From assembly GCA_018303845.1 (NCBI GenBank), contig JAGVXH010000005.1:20105-84104 (forward strand): DNA of 64,000 nt, read 5' to 3'. The position numbers and the translations under genes were made by a program. Below are positions 52,269-60,020 of this stretch, in pieces. The DNA is from Candidatus Pacearchaeota archaeon (GTDB lineage Archaea > Nanobdellota > Nanobdellia > Pacearchaeales > GW2011-AR1). Numbering within the stretch: position 1 is the first letter of the stretch; each line of letters opens with the position of its first letter. Under the pieces are notes generated by a model. It made no database searches, was not told the DNA's origin, and saw only the letters and a list, made by a program, of their open reading frames with translations.

Positions 52269-52565
52269 ACAAACATTCCCAAAACTCACAAAAACCAAAT
52301 AACCCCAAACCCCATTTCGCGACTTCCAGCATTCCCTTAATTTTCTAAACTCTTCCAAGCTCAACCCATAATCTCCAATCTCAATACCCGGAACAACTTC
52401 AACGCCCTTGCCCCTAGCATACTCAATAGCTTTTCTAGAACCCCAAACAACTTCATGATCAGTAATAGCAATCACAGAAATCTTTTTCTCAATAGCTAAG
52501 TCTACTAACTCCTCAGGAGACAACTCTCCATCCGATGCCGTAGAATGAATATGTAAATCAATCAT
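52266..52565 (-). CDS. Short PHP-domain protein, probably truncated
   Basis: The 99-residue protein has the metal-binding PHP start MIDLHIHSTASDGELSPEEL, AITDHEVVW and VEVVPGIEIG, all typical of PHP phosphoesterases of 220-290 residues. After GIEIG the sequence departs from the family and stops in a repeat-rich gap, so the rest of the metal site (later His/Asp) is missing. It may be a decaying gene or a short N-terminal module used as a subunit. Its ATG overlaps the stop of the amidotransferase (TAATG). Confidence 0.6.
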   Translation of the reverse strand: MIDLHIHSTASDGELSPEELVDLAIEKKISVIAITDHEVVWGSRKAIEYARGKGVEVVPGIEIGDYGLSLEEFRKLRECWKSRNGVWGYLVFVSFGNVC

Positions 52566-53089
52566 TATAACAAAGCAAACCTCAAAATCAAATCCCTATT
52601 CCTAACCTCAGGATGAAATAAGACCCCATAAAAATTCTTCCAATTAACAGCCTGAGCAAAATATTCACCCGCAAAAATCCTCCACTCCTTAGGAAAATCA
52701 ACATAATTATTATGCAAATGATAAACCTCTACTTCACCCTCTAGTCCCAAAAAATCACTAACAAATTCTTCCTTAAAAAAACCGACTTCCTTTTTCTTCC
52801 CAAGCTTCCCACCAAACACCAATCCCAAAATCTGAAACCCAGCACAAATTCCAAGAACCGGCTTCTCAAAATCCTTCAACCAACTAAATTTATCAATATC
52901 CTCGACAAACCCATCATCCTTCAATGAAGTCCCACAAATAATGACCTTGTCACATCTAGCCAAATCATCCAAATTCAAATCCAAATAATAAGTACACAAA
53001 ACCTCTTCATCCTTAACAATATCTAAAACCGGCTTAACAAATTCATAAAAATGCAATCTCTCAGCACAAACATCAATAACCAAAATCAT
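52565..53089 (-). CDS. Class I glutamine amidotransferase (GuaA-N-like)
   Basis: The 174-residue protein has nucleophile motif LGICAGFQILG (about 83) and the late VLFHPEV, plus the start MILVIDVCAE and CDKVIICGTSLKDDG. It resembles the glutaminase domain of archaeal two-subunit GMP synthases, but a dedicated synthetase partner is not nearby. It overlaps the preceding small gene by four bases and the PHP gene by one. Confidence 0.75.
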   Translation of the reverse strand: MILVIDVCAERLHFYEFVKPVLDIVKDEEVLCTYYLDLNLDDLARCDKVIICGTSLKDDGFVEDIDKFSWLKDFEKPVLGICAGFQILGLVFGGKLGKKKEVGFFKEEFVSDFLGLEGEVEVYHLHNNYVDFPKEWRIFAGEYFAQAVNWKNFYGVLFHPEVRNRDLILRFALL

Positions 53090-53334
53090 CTTCCAAAACC
53101 CCCAATCCCAAACAAAAACTTAAATTTATTTTTTCCTTTCTTCCCAAAAACAAAACCATCACAACTAGAAATAATAAAAGTTCTCCTAAAAATCCAAAAC
53201 CTCAAATAAACATCCCTAAATTTTTTTGGCAAAACAAAACCTTTAATACGAAACTCCCTATTTCCCTTTTCAATCTCCGTAGAAAAAAAACTCTCATTGC
53301 CAAAACCAGCCTCGGCATAAATTTTCTCAATCAT
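53086..53334 (-). CDS. Hypothetical protein, 82 aa, upstream of the amidotransferase
   Basis: The protein begins MIEKIYAEAGFGNESFFSTE and has a beta-rich middle (EFRIKGFVLPKKFRDVYLRFWIF). No known family was recognised. The start is the ATG at 53334, 26 bases after a GATATAAATAATT box. Its stop overlaps the amidotransferase ATG (ATGA), indicating coupling, so a shared pathway is likely. Confidence 0.55.
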   Translation of the reverse strand: MIEKIYAEAGFGNESFFSTEIEKGNREFRIKGFVLPKKFRDVYLRFWIFRRTFIISSCDGFVFGKKGKNKFKFLFGIGGFGR

Positions 53335-53380
53335 TTTAACTTCCCACAAAATAATTATTTATATCAAATCCCACCCATAA

Positions 53381-53420
53381 AAAATCTGCGTAAATCTGCG
53401 TAAATCTGCGGATAAAATTA
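53381..53420. repeat. AATCTGCG array
   Basis: Three AAATCTGCG(T) units followed by GATAAAATTA, between the small gene promoter and the HD hydrolase. The same unit is inside bud32. Confidence 0.75.
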
Positions 53421-53427
53421 CTGCACA

Positions 53428-53967
53428 TCATAACTTAAACCCCTCTAACTTTTCTCGAATAGCCGCAATCAATTTTCTATGAGTATTTGTGAGCTCCCTC
53501 TTCTCTTCCAAAGCATCCAAAATACCCAAAGTCTCCTTCGTCTTTTTCCGAGCAAACTCAACATCCATTTTATCCAAATCCGAAATATTATCCAACCTAT
53601 CAGCAAGCTTAATCACAAGCGCCCAACTACTTATCGCCTTCTCATTAGAAAACTTCCCCGCCAAATATTCAGTCTTCCCAACAACCTGAGACCGAAGTTT
53701 ATCCGTAGTAAGCTCAACAACAAGCAAAGCAACCACCTCACCAAAATTTTCCCGAAGCTCACTAATCCCAGTATTCGTATCCTCAAGCGTATCATGTAAA
53801 AGTGCGGCCGCAAAAAGCTCATCCATTCTATTCCTTTCCTTAAATTCAAAAACAATATTCATCACTCGCTCAACATGCCCAAAATAAGGCGTCCCATCTT
53901 TTCGAAACTGCCCCTTGTGTTTTCGCTTCGCAAAAGCCCGAGCCCTCTTAATCAAATCAGATTCCAC
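53428..53967 (-). CDS. HD-domain (p)ppGpp hydrolase-like protein
   Basis: The 179-residue protein has an HD metal site spread over AFAKRKHKGQFRKDGTPYFGHVERV, AALLHDTLEDT and VIKLADRLDNI, as in the hydrolase half of RelA/SpoT and MESH1-type enzymes. No synthetase domain is present. A small alarmone or nucleotide hydrolase is likely. It starts with GTG at 53967, preceded by a GGAGAG site, downstream of Dph6. Confidence 0.85.
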   Translation of the reverse strand: MESDLIKRARAFAKRKHKGQFRKDGTPYFGHVERVMNIVFEFKERNRMDELFAAALLHDTLEDTNTGISELRENFGEVVALLVVELTTDKLRSQVVGKTEYLAGKFSNEKAISSWALVIKLADRLDNISDLDKMDVEFARKKTKETLGILDALEEKRELTNTHRKLIAAIREKLEGFKL

Positions 53968-53979
53968 AAACTCTCCTTT

Positions 53980-54648
53980 TCATTTAAGCTCAATCTCCCG
54001 TCTCCAAGAGTTCTTCTCTCCAAAGTCCTCAAAACCAATAACATCCAACCCCCTAGAAAACAATGGGCAGTCTAAAACAAAACTTTCAAACTCACCCCCC
54101 TCTCCCGCCGGATTAATATCAAACTCATTACGAAGCCTAACCATCTCCTCAATAAAACCCGCATCAATTTTCTTGCCTAAAAAATCCTGCCCCAAAGGAT
54201 AAGCCGCAACTCCAACTATAATAACACTAAACTTCTCTTTAATTAAATCCCTAAGCAACTCAATCTGGTCTTTTTGCCAAAGCGGATTAAAACATTCTAA
54301 TCCCAATTCTCCGCAAATCTTCTGAACTCGTGTAGCCTGATAAACAGAACCGATAGCTCCAGTCACAACCCCTTCAATGCCAAACCTATCAATAGCATCC
54401 ACCAAAGCAATCTTTAAATCTTTAAGTTCAGCTTCCTTCTTCCCGCTACTCTCTTTTAAAATCAAAGGAATCCCCATCACCTCAGCCTGTCTTACAACCT
54501 TATCAATAGAAGGCACATGAAACATAAAACTTTCTTTATTCTTACTAGAAATAGAAACCAAACAACCAAGATCATAACCTTCCTTTTTAGCGATAAAAGC
54601 CGCAAGCGTAGAATCCTTTCCCCCACTAAATAAAACAGCCAACTTCAT
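53980..54648 (-). CDS. dph6: Diphthine-ammonia ligase (Dph6) family
   Basis: Dph6 makes diphthamide on elongation factor 2. The 222-residue protein has the PP-loop LFSGGKDSTLAAF (about 6), FMFHVPSID, VTGAIGSVYQATRVQ and the signature NPAGEGGEFESFVLD near residue 195. Complete. The ATG at 54648 is about 26 bases after a TATTTTAAG box. The HD-domain gene follows within 12 bases. Confidence 0.88.
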   Translation of the reverse strand: MKLAVLFSGGKDSTLAAFIAKKEGYDLGCLVSISSKNKESFMFHVPSIDKVVRQAEVMGIPLILKESSGKKEAELKDLKIALVDAIDRFGIEGVVTGAIGSVYQATRVQKICGELGLECFNPLWQKDQIELLRDLIKEKFSVIIVGVAAYPLGQDFLGKKIDAGFIEEMVRLRNEFDINPAGEGGEFESFVLDCPLFSRGLDVIGFEDFGEKNSWRREIELK

Positions 54649-54685
54649 CCAAATAACAAAAAAACTAAACTTAAAATACTTAGCA

Positions 54686-54997
54686 TTACTCCCACTTATT
54701 CTTAGGACCACGAATAAATAACCAAATAAAAATCCAAACTATAACTAAAACTAAAACAATCAGTCCAAGTGCGATATAAAAATCCCTTGTAAAAAATTTC
54801 CCATCTTCTTTCAAAACATCTTCAGAAACAGGCGCAATATAATCCAAAGTAGCATCCACAACCTCACCAGATTCCTGATTCTCAGTTGCTGTCTCCTGAT
54901 TTACTCCCTCAACATTTATCTCCTCCCAATCCTCAGCAGCAGTAGCAAAACTAAAAAGAAAAAAGAAAATAAACGCCCAAACAAACAACTCCTCCAT
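54686..54997 (-). CDS. Secreted/membrane-anchored small protein
   Basis: The 103-residue protein has a signal peptide (MEELFVWAFIFFFLFSFATA), an acidic Thr/Glu-rich middle (NVEGVNQETATENQESGEVV) and a C-terminal helix (YIALGLIVLVLVIVWIFIWLF) with a basic end. No domain was recognised. The ATG at 54997 lies 25 bases from a TTTTTAAG box. It may be a small surface protein. Confidence 0.5.
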   Translation of the reverse strand: MEELFVWAFIFFFLFSFATAAEDWEEINVEGVNQETATENQESGEVVDATLDYIAPVSEDVLKEDGKFFTRDFYIALGLIVLVLVIVWIFIWLFIRGPKNKWE

Positions 54998-55067
54998 AAA
55001 ATTCATAAAGCTTTACGTCTTAAAAACCTTATGACAAAAAGTAAACTCACACTCCATACTCTTATTT

Positions 55068-55982
55068 ATGTCATCAACTAATCAATCCCCCTTCTACCAA
55101 AGAGCCGAACAAGAATACCAAGAAGCAAAAACCGATGAGGAAAGGCTCGCATGCTTAGAAATCATGATGAAAGAAGTCCCAAAGCATAAGTCTTCCGAAA
55201 ACATGCGAAAAAATCTAACCAATCGTTATAAAAAACTGAAGATGTCTCTAGCCAAACAAAAAAGTTCAGGCAAAGGAACTCAAATCGGAATAAAAAAAGC
55301 CGACATGCAATGCGTCCTAACGGGATTCCCAAATACAGGCAAATCAACAATCTTCCAAACTCTAACAGGACAAGAAGCAAAAATCTCCCCTCACGAATTC
55401 ACAACCTTCGAGCCTCAACTCGGAACCTTCAATTTCGAAGATGCACAAATCCAAATCATAGACATCCCATCCTTCCCAAACCACGACAAATCCCTAGTCA
55501 ACTCAACCGACACTCTGCTCTTAACAATAGACAACTTAGATCAAATAAAAAAATCAGAAGCCTACGCATACAGAACAAAAGCCAAAATAATTTTAATCTT
55601 CAATAAAGAAGACCTTCTATCTGACACAGAAAAAAGAAAAATAGAAGCAAATCTAAAATCAAAATTCAAAAATTACGACTATATATTCTTCTCACAGCAT
55701 CCAACAAAAATACAAACACAAGAATTAAAGCAAAAAATATTCGAAACTTTCCCAATAATAAGAGTCTACACAAAAGAACCAAAAAAAGAGCCAAGCAAAG
55801 AACCAATGATACTAAAAAAAGGCTCAACATTTAAGGATGCCGCAGAAAAAGTCAGAAAAGGAATGTCTGAAAAAATAAAACGTTCCAGAATATGGGGCCC
55901 CTCAAGCAAATTTGGAGGACAGTCAATCGGACTTATGCACATCCTAAAAGACAAGGATGTAATAGAATTCATCGCCAAATGA
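55068..55982 (+). CDS. DRG/Obg-type GTPase with TGS domain
   Basis: Translation-linked GTPase. The 304-residue protein has an N-terminal helical region (1-80), G1 GFPNTGKSTIFQ (about 85), TTFEPQLG, G3 IIDIPSFPN (DxxG changed to DIPS), G4 NKED and a C-terminal TGS domain (FPIIRVYTKEP, KGSTFKDAAEKVRKGM, IGLMHILKDKDVIEF). It is shorter than eukaryotic DRG. A start at 55068 is used; its stop overlaps the next gene. Confidence 0.85.
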   Translation: MSSTNQSPFYQRAEQEYQEAKTDEERLACLEIMMKEVPKHKSSENMRKNLTNRYKKLKMSLAKQKSSGKGTQIGIKKADMQCVLTGFPNTGKSTIFQTLTGQEAKISPHEFTTFEPQLGTFNFEDAQIQIIDIPSFPNHDKSLVNSTDTLLLTIDNLDQIKKSEAYAYRTKAKIILIFNKEDLLSDTEKRKIEANLKSKFKNYDYIFFSQHPTKIQTQELKQKIFETFPIIRVYTKEPKKEPSKEPMILKKGSTFKDAAEKVRKGMSEKIKRSRIWGPSSKFGGQSIGLMHILKDKDVIEFIAK

Positions 55983-56263
55983 AACCCAAAAATCTTTACC
56001 TCGTCATAACCCTTCTAGGAATCCTAGCTCTAACCCTAATATCACAAACTCAAAGTTCAAAAACCGCAACCATAGAATCAATCCAGCAATCCAACTTCAA
56101 AACAACAATTTATCTCCAAAACAAAACAACGGAGCTTATCATTTTCGACAGTCCAAATCTAAACCTAACCACTGGAGACAAAATAAAATTCCAAGGAAAA
56201 GAAGATATCTACAAAAACCAAAAACAAATCATAGTCTCAAAAATATCAAAAATAAATTCATAA
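55979..56263 (+). CDS. Membrane-anchored OB-fold-like protein
   Basis: The true start is the ATG at 55979, overlapping the GTPase stop (ATGA); the track start is in the GTPase frame. The 94-residue protein has an N-terminal helix (LYLVITLLGILALTLIS) and a small beta-rich domain (TIYLQNKTTELIIFDSPN, TTGDKIKFQGKEDIYKNQ) that fits a short OB fold. The ligand is unknown. Confidence 0.55.
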   Translation: MKPKNLYLVITLLGILALTLISQTQSSKTATIESIQQSNFKTTIYLQNKTTELIIFDSPNLNLTTGDKIKFQGKEDIYKNQKQIIVSKISKINS

Positions 56264-56265
56264 TT

Positions 56266-57135
56266 CTATTCCTCAAATGGAGTTATATTAAGTGAATAAT
56301 AATCCTTCATTTGCGCACCCAAATATCTTCCATCGGTATCTTTCTGAACATTCCTAACACCAGAAAAACTCTTAGGCTCAACCCCAAAAACACCCTGCAT
56401 AATACCAGGAGTCCAAATCATAGTATTCCCAAAATCATGCCCAAATCCAATAGTTATGCCATTTTCCTTATTAACAAATTGCAACATCTCGACACCATCT
56501 AATAATTTTACATTGCCTTTTTCCCTCAAAACATCGGCCAAAGTAAAACTTTTATTACCACCAGAAAAGAAAACTCCCTTCTCATAATCATGAGGAGCAA
56601 TAAACATAGGATGAGTTAAAAAATCATAATGAAAAGATTCCTGCCCAAACCCCTCATTTTTAATAGAAGATTCTATATGCAAGGACCCATTATCTAAATA
56701 AAAATCCTTATTCAAAGTATAAGGAAAAATCGCATCTAAACTTTCAGGACCCTTACCACTTTCTTTAAACTTAATATTTGAAATTTTGGTTTTGCCATCA
56801 TGTGTTTGATAAAAATATACTGCATCTTTAACGGCACCATTAAAAATAAATGGAATTGACCGTGGTAGTCCATGTGTATCATAATTCATAACCTCTCCCT
56901 TTTTTGTAAAAACCCTATCTGGTTTACCCACAAAAGGGAAAGCCTCCAATCCAGAATAGTTAGGAGCGCCCCTAGATATTCTACTAATACAATCTTTATC
57001 TCTCAAGTCCAAAGGCAAACTGCCCTGATGAATTAAATCAATATTCTTATACCTCATAGCAGCAACTTGACCATTACACAATTCAATGCTAACAATATCT
57101 TTTCCAAGTGTTACTATGTCATAATAATTACTCAT
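56266..57135 (-). CDS. Aldose 1-epimerase-like protein
   Basis: The 289-residue protein follows the galactose mutarotase fold: GQVAAMRYKNIDLIHQG, ISRGAPNYSGLEAFPFVG, THGLPRSIPF, ESFHYDFLTHPMF and GVEPKSFSG, which hold the His and Glu positions of this family. The substrate sugar is unknown. A TTTTATAAAAAG box is upstream. It is divergent from the TctA-like gene, with hairpin copy 8 in the gap. Confidence 0.75.
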   Translation of the reverse strand: MSNYYDIVTLGKDIVSIELCNGQVAAMRYKNIDLIHQGSLPLDLRDKDCISRISRGAPNYSGLEAFPFVGKPDRVFTKKGEVMNYDTHGLPRSIPFIFNGAVKDAVYFYQTHDGKTKISNIKFKESGKGPESLDAIFPYTLNKDFYLDNGSLHIESSIKNEGFGQESFHYDFLTHPMFIAPHDYEKGVFFSGGNKSFTLADVLREKGNVKLLDGVEMLQFVNKENGITIGFGHDFGNTMIWTPGIMQGVFGVEPKSFSGVRNVQKDTDGRYLGAQMKDYYSLNITPFEE

Positions 57136-57212
57136 AATAAATTAAATATTTTACTTTTTATAAAATTATCTCAAATAATCTTTCTCCCATCTCTTTCCAA
57201 TAAACCAAACAC

Positions 57213-57252
57213 CCATAAGAAATCATGCGGCGAAGCCCATGATTTTTTATGG
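57213..57252 (+). repeat. GAA-loop hairpin element, copy 8
   Basis: CCATAA/TTATGG outer stem, AAATCATG/CATGATTT, bulged C, GGC/GCC and a GAA loop, between two divergent genes. A downstream ATG in TTTTTTATGG is not a start. Confidence 0.9.
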
Positions 57253-57321
57253 AAACATTGCCCACTACCTTTTATCCCAAACCCCAAATAAAACCTAATA
57301 ACAAACTCGCATTACAAACGA

Positions 57322-58512
57322 ATGCTCTTCTTAATCCTTGCCCTTTTCCTCGGAACCCTAACCGGAACAATCTCTGGCCTAATCCCCGGCATCCACATAA
57401 ACCTCATCTCAATCTTCGTCATAGCCCTTCTCTCAAACAATCCAGCAATCACAAACCTACTCCTAATATTTCTAGTCTCAATGGCAATAACTCACACCTT
57501 CCTAGATTTCATCCCATCAATTTTCCTCGGCGCCCAAACAGAAGACACTTTTCTCTCAAGCCTCCCAGGACATTCATTCCTCCTAAAAGGCCAAGGACAC
57601 CAAGCCTTGAAATTAACCCTAATCGGCGGAGCAATCTCCATCATATCCCTAATAATAATCACCCCCATATTCATCTTTCTTGTCCCAAAAATTTATCCAC
57701 TCCTCGAGCGCATGATGGGAATCCTCCTAATCTGGATAGCAATTTTCCTAATCACGACAGAAAAAAAATCCAAACTAAAAGCAACAATAATCTTCCTCCT
57801 AGCAGGATTCCTCGCCCTCGCAACCCTAAACTTGAACGTAAACCAACCTCTCCTCCCTCTCCTAACGGGACTCTTCGCAACGTCAAGCCTAATACACTCC
57901 ATCCAACAAAAAACAATCATCCCAAAACAAAAAATAGAAAAATTAAACCTCAACAAAAAAGAGCTAATCAAACCAACCATATCAACAATCCTCATCTCCC
58001 CAATCTGTTCCCTTCTTCCAGGACTAGGTTCTTCCCAAGCCGCAATCATTACTTCCGAAATTTCAGGCAAAACAACAAAAGAACAATTCCTAATCCTCTT
58101 AGGCTCAATCAACACCCTAGTCATGGCAACCTCTTTTTTAACACTAATCCTCTTCCAAAAATCCCGAACCGGCGCAGCCTTCGCAATCAATCAAATCACA
58201 AATCTAACTCTCCAAAACCTTCCATTAATTCTAGCAACAATTCTAACCTCATCAATTCTAGCAATCTCCATAGCTCTCTTAATCTCCAAATCAATAGCCA
58301 AAAACATCCACAAAATTCCCTACACAAAAATCTCAATAATAACCCTAATTTTCCTAATAACAATAACCTTCCTAGTCTCAGGATTTCTAGGCATCTTAAT
58401 CCTAATAACTTCAACAACCCTAGGCCTAACTTGCATAGAATTTTCCACCAGGAGAAGCTTCCTCATGGGCGTAATCCTAATCCCAACAATCATCTTCTAC
58501 CTTCCATTCTAA
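57322..58512 (+). CDS. TctA/DUF112-type membrane permease
   Basis: The 396-residue membrane protein has about 11 helices. It starts with the TctA-like motif GTLTGTISGLIPGIHINLIS and has a second one, CSLLPGLGSSQAAIITSE (about 230), matching the two pore-like motifs of tripartite tricarboxylate permeases. The TctB/TctC partners are not nearby, as is common for archaeal DUF112 proteins. The 464-aa track ORF in another frame is a shadow. Confidence 0.8.
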   Translation: MLFLILALFLGTLTGTISGLIPGIHINLISIFVIALLSNNPAITNLLLIFLVSMAITHTFLDFIPSIFLGAQTEDTFLSSLPGHSFLLKGQGHQALKLTLIGGAISIISLIIITPIFIFLVPKIYPLLERMMGILLIWIAIFLITTEKKSKLKATIIFLLAGFLALATLNLNVNQPLLPLLTGLFATSSLIHSIQQKTIIPKQKIEKLNLNKKELIKPTISTILISPICSLLPGLGSSQAAIITSEISGKTTKEQFLILLGSINTLVMATSFLTLILFQKSRTGAAFAINQITNLTLQNLPLILATILTSSILAISIALLISKSIAKNIHKIPYTKISIITLIFLITITFLVSGFLGILILITSTTLGLTCIEFSTRRSFLMGVILIPTIIFYLPF

Positions 58513-58579
58513 CTCCAATGAAACCCTGGTTTTTTACACCTCTAGTCAAACAAGTTATTATAAATCAAATTTCAATCAG

Positions 58580-58662
58580 ATTTACTCTGTCGAAATTTGG
58601 ACATTTGGAAATTTTCAATTTTCAATTTTTGGTGAAATCCTAGTGGATTTCACCAGAGCCCC
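58580..58662. repeat. B-type hairpin element, copy 2
   Basis: GGTGAAATCC/GGATTTCACC forms a perfect 10-bp hairpin with a TAGT loop, preceded by TTTTCAATTTTT and CATTTGGAAATTTTC, and followed by AGAGCCCC. The parts and order match 6651-6737. Confidence 0.75.
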
Positions 58663-58670
58663 ATTCTAAA

Positions 58671-58680
58671 AACTTATAAA
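58671..58680 (+). promoter_or_regulatory. TATA box of the 60-aa/YbjQ genes
   Basis: AACTTATAAA about 26 bases before the ATG at 58702. Confidence 0.6.
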
Positions 58681-58701
58681 CCAAAAAAACCTAACCTTTT
58701 C

Positions 58702-58884
58702 ATGACAAAAGAGTCTATTCTTCTAGGAATCGCAGGAATAGTCCTTGGAGTTGGGATAGTAATAAAAACACAACACTACCTTCCAGCACTAATCCCAACA
58801 ATAATAGGAATCGCGCTAATAATATTCTATAAAGAAGAAGATAAACTAGAAAAAAGGAGGGATAAAAAACAAAAAACAAAATGA
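58702..58884 (+). CDS. Small two-helix membrane protein, 60 aa
   Basis: Two membrane helices (ILLGIAGIVLGVGIVI and LIPTIIGIALIIFY) and a basic tail (DKLEKRRDKKQKTK). No family was recognised. Its stop overlaps the YbjQ ATG (ATGA), so the two are coupled. Confidence 0.6.
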   Translation: MTKESILLGIAGIVLGVGIVIKTQHYLPALIPTIIGIALIIFYKEEDKLEKRRDKKQKTK

Positions 58885-59204
58885 AAGAACTAATCACAAC
58901 AACAACCTTTGAAATACCAGGCAAAAAAATAACAAAAATCCTAGGCGTAGCAAAAGGGAACACAATCCGAGCAAGACATATCGGACGAGATATCATGGCA
59001 GGACTAAAAAATGTAGTAGGCGGAGAAATAAAATCATACACCGAAATGACAACTCAAAGCCGAGAAGAAGCCTTCAATAGAATGGTAAACGATGCAATAG
59101 AAATGGGAGCAGATGCAATAGTCGGAGTAAGATTTTCAACCGCAATGATAATGCAAGGAGCAGCCGAAATGTTAGCCTATGGAACAGCGGTAAAATTAAA
59201 ATAA
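58881..59204 (+). CDS. YbjQ/UPF0145 heavy-metal-binding-like protein
   Basis: The 107-residue protein matches YbjQ: TTTTFEIPGKKITKILGVAKGNTI, RHIGRDIMAGLKNVVGGEI, then ADAIVGVRFSTAMIMQGAAE. Members form pentamers and are linked to metals only by loose evidence. Function here is unknown. Followed 12 bases later by a zinc-ribbon gene. Confidence 0.88.
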   Translation: MKELITTTTFEIPGKKITKILGVAKGNTIRARHIGRDIMAGLKNVVGGEIKSYTEMTTQSREEAFNRMVNDAIEMGADAIVGVRFSTAMIMQGAAEMLAYGTAVKLK

Positions 59205-59216
59205 CTTTAAGTTAAA

Positions 59217-59417
59217 ATGCCAAGACTAAAACTAAACACACTTGAAAGAAAAATGCAAGAAAAACATTACACTTTCGAAAGTCTTCCAGAAAAAGTCAAC
59301 TGCCCAGGCTGTAAAGGAACCGCAGAAAAAATATTCAAAACAAATAGATACGTTTCAGGTACAGGAATACTTTACCATTGTAAATCTTGCGACCTAGAAA
59401 GAGAATACATCATCTAA
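59217..59417 (+). CDS. Zinc-ribbon protein, 66 aa
   Basis: CPGCKGTAEKIFK and YHCKSCDLE give a C4 zinc ribbon (residues about 27-61). No further domain. It lies in the group with YbjQ. Its 3' end overlaps the convergent 72-aa ORF by a few bases. Confidence 0.6.
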   Translation: MPRLKLNTLERKMQEKHYTFESLPEKVNCPGCKGTAEKIFKTNRYVSGTGILYHCKSCDLEREYII

Positions 59418-59632
59418 CAAGGACCTCTCGATTTATAGCTATTCCATCCCCCAGAAAGCAAAGCATCATTTTTCCAAACCTTTCCAGCAAGTCTCCGCGC
59501 ATCCTCACCTTCAGAAATATTCCGACTACTTTCAATACTCAAATAGTCAGCCTTTCCAAGATTAAGACTATATCTAACCCCAAGACACTTATTTCTTTCA
59601 TTATCCCAAGAAACCACATCATCATTTTTCAT
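59414..59632 (-). CDS. Hypothetical protein, 72 aa
   Basis: A small soluble protein (MKNDDVVSWDNERNKCLGVR; GEDARRLAGKVWKNDALLSGG). No family was recognised. It overlaps the winged-helix ORF upstream by four bases, suggesting coupling, and ends convergent with the zinc-ribbon gene. Confidence 0.45.
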   Translation of the reverse strand: MKNDDVVSWDNERNKCLGVRYSLNLGKADYLSIESSRNISEGEDARRLAGKVWKNDALLSGGWNSYKSRGPC

Positions 59633-59880
59633 CTCAAATCACCTCCCTTCAATTCATAAAAAACAACCTCTCCAAGCTCCGTCAAATCATTCCCACAAAT
59701 AAACCCAATCTCTCTAAGCTCCCGCAAATTCCCCCACAAACATCCAACCGAGCAATCAAGTTCTATCGCCAAATCCTCAATTAATCTAGTAATCCCTAAA
59801 CCACCAATCCTGCAAATCAAAATCTTCTGTTTAGAATTCAACCTCAACTTAGCACAACTAATTAAACTTCTTAAAACCAA
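59629..59880 (-). CDS. Winged-helix DNA-binding-like ORF with unclear start
   Basis: The 83-codon ORF has a winged-helix pattern (LNSKQKILICRIG, SVGCLWGNLRELREIGFI, then LGEVVFYELKGG). It has no ATG; the track uses TTG. A strong TATTTAAAGG box and ATG (59950) lie upstream, but they open a 30-codon ORF in another frame (METSRTRRGIGVAG..., stop at 59858). A frameshift, or a separate leader peptide, may explain this. Confidence 0.45.
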   Translation of the reverse strand: MVLRSLISCAKLRLNSKQKILICRIGGLGITRLIEDLAIELDCSVGCLWGNLRELREIGFICGNDLTELGEVVFYELKGGDLR

Positions 59881-59950
59881 ACCGATACTGATCAGCGCAA
59901 ATCAATTCCCCAGCAACGCCAATCCCTCGTCGTGTTCTACTAGTTTCCAT
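59858..59950 (-). CDS. 30-aa ORF with leaderless promoter, upstream of the winged-helix ORF
   Basis: METSRTRRGIGVAGELICAD runs from an ATG 26 bases after a TATTTAAAGG box and stops within the start region of the winged-helix ORF in a different frame. It may be the true N-terminus separated by a frameshift, a leader peptide, or a chance ORF. Confidence 0.35.
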   Translation of the reverse strand: METSRTRRGIGVAGELICADQYRFGFKKFN

Positions 59951-60020
59951 AACAACAACAAATCTCCTGCCTTTAAATAAATTTCCTACATATTATTTTA
60001 TAGTAATCACCACTCCCGCT

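Noticed and set aside
57249-58643. 464-aa + strand ORF overlapping the TctA-like gene
   Set aside because: It is read one frame off the permease, is very rich in N, P and S, and shows no domain; the permease frame has clear motifs and membrane helices.
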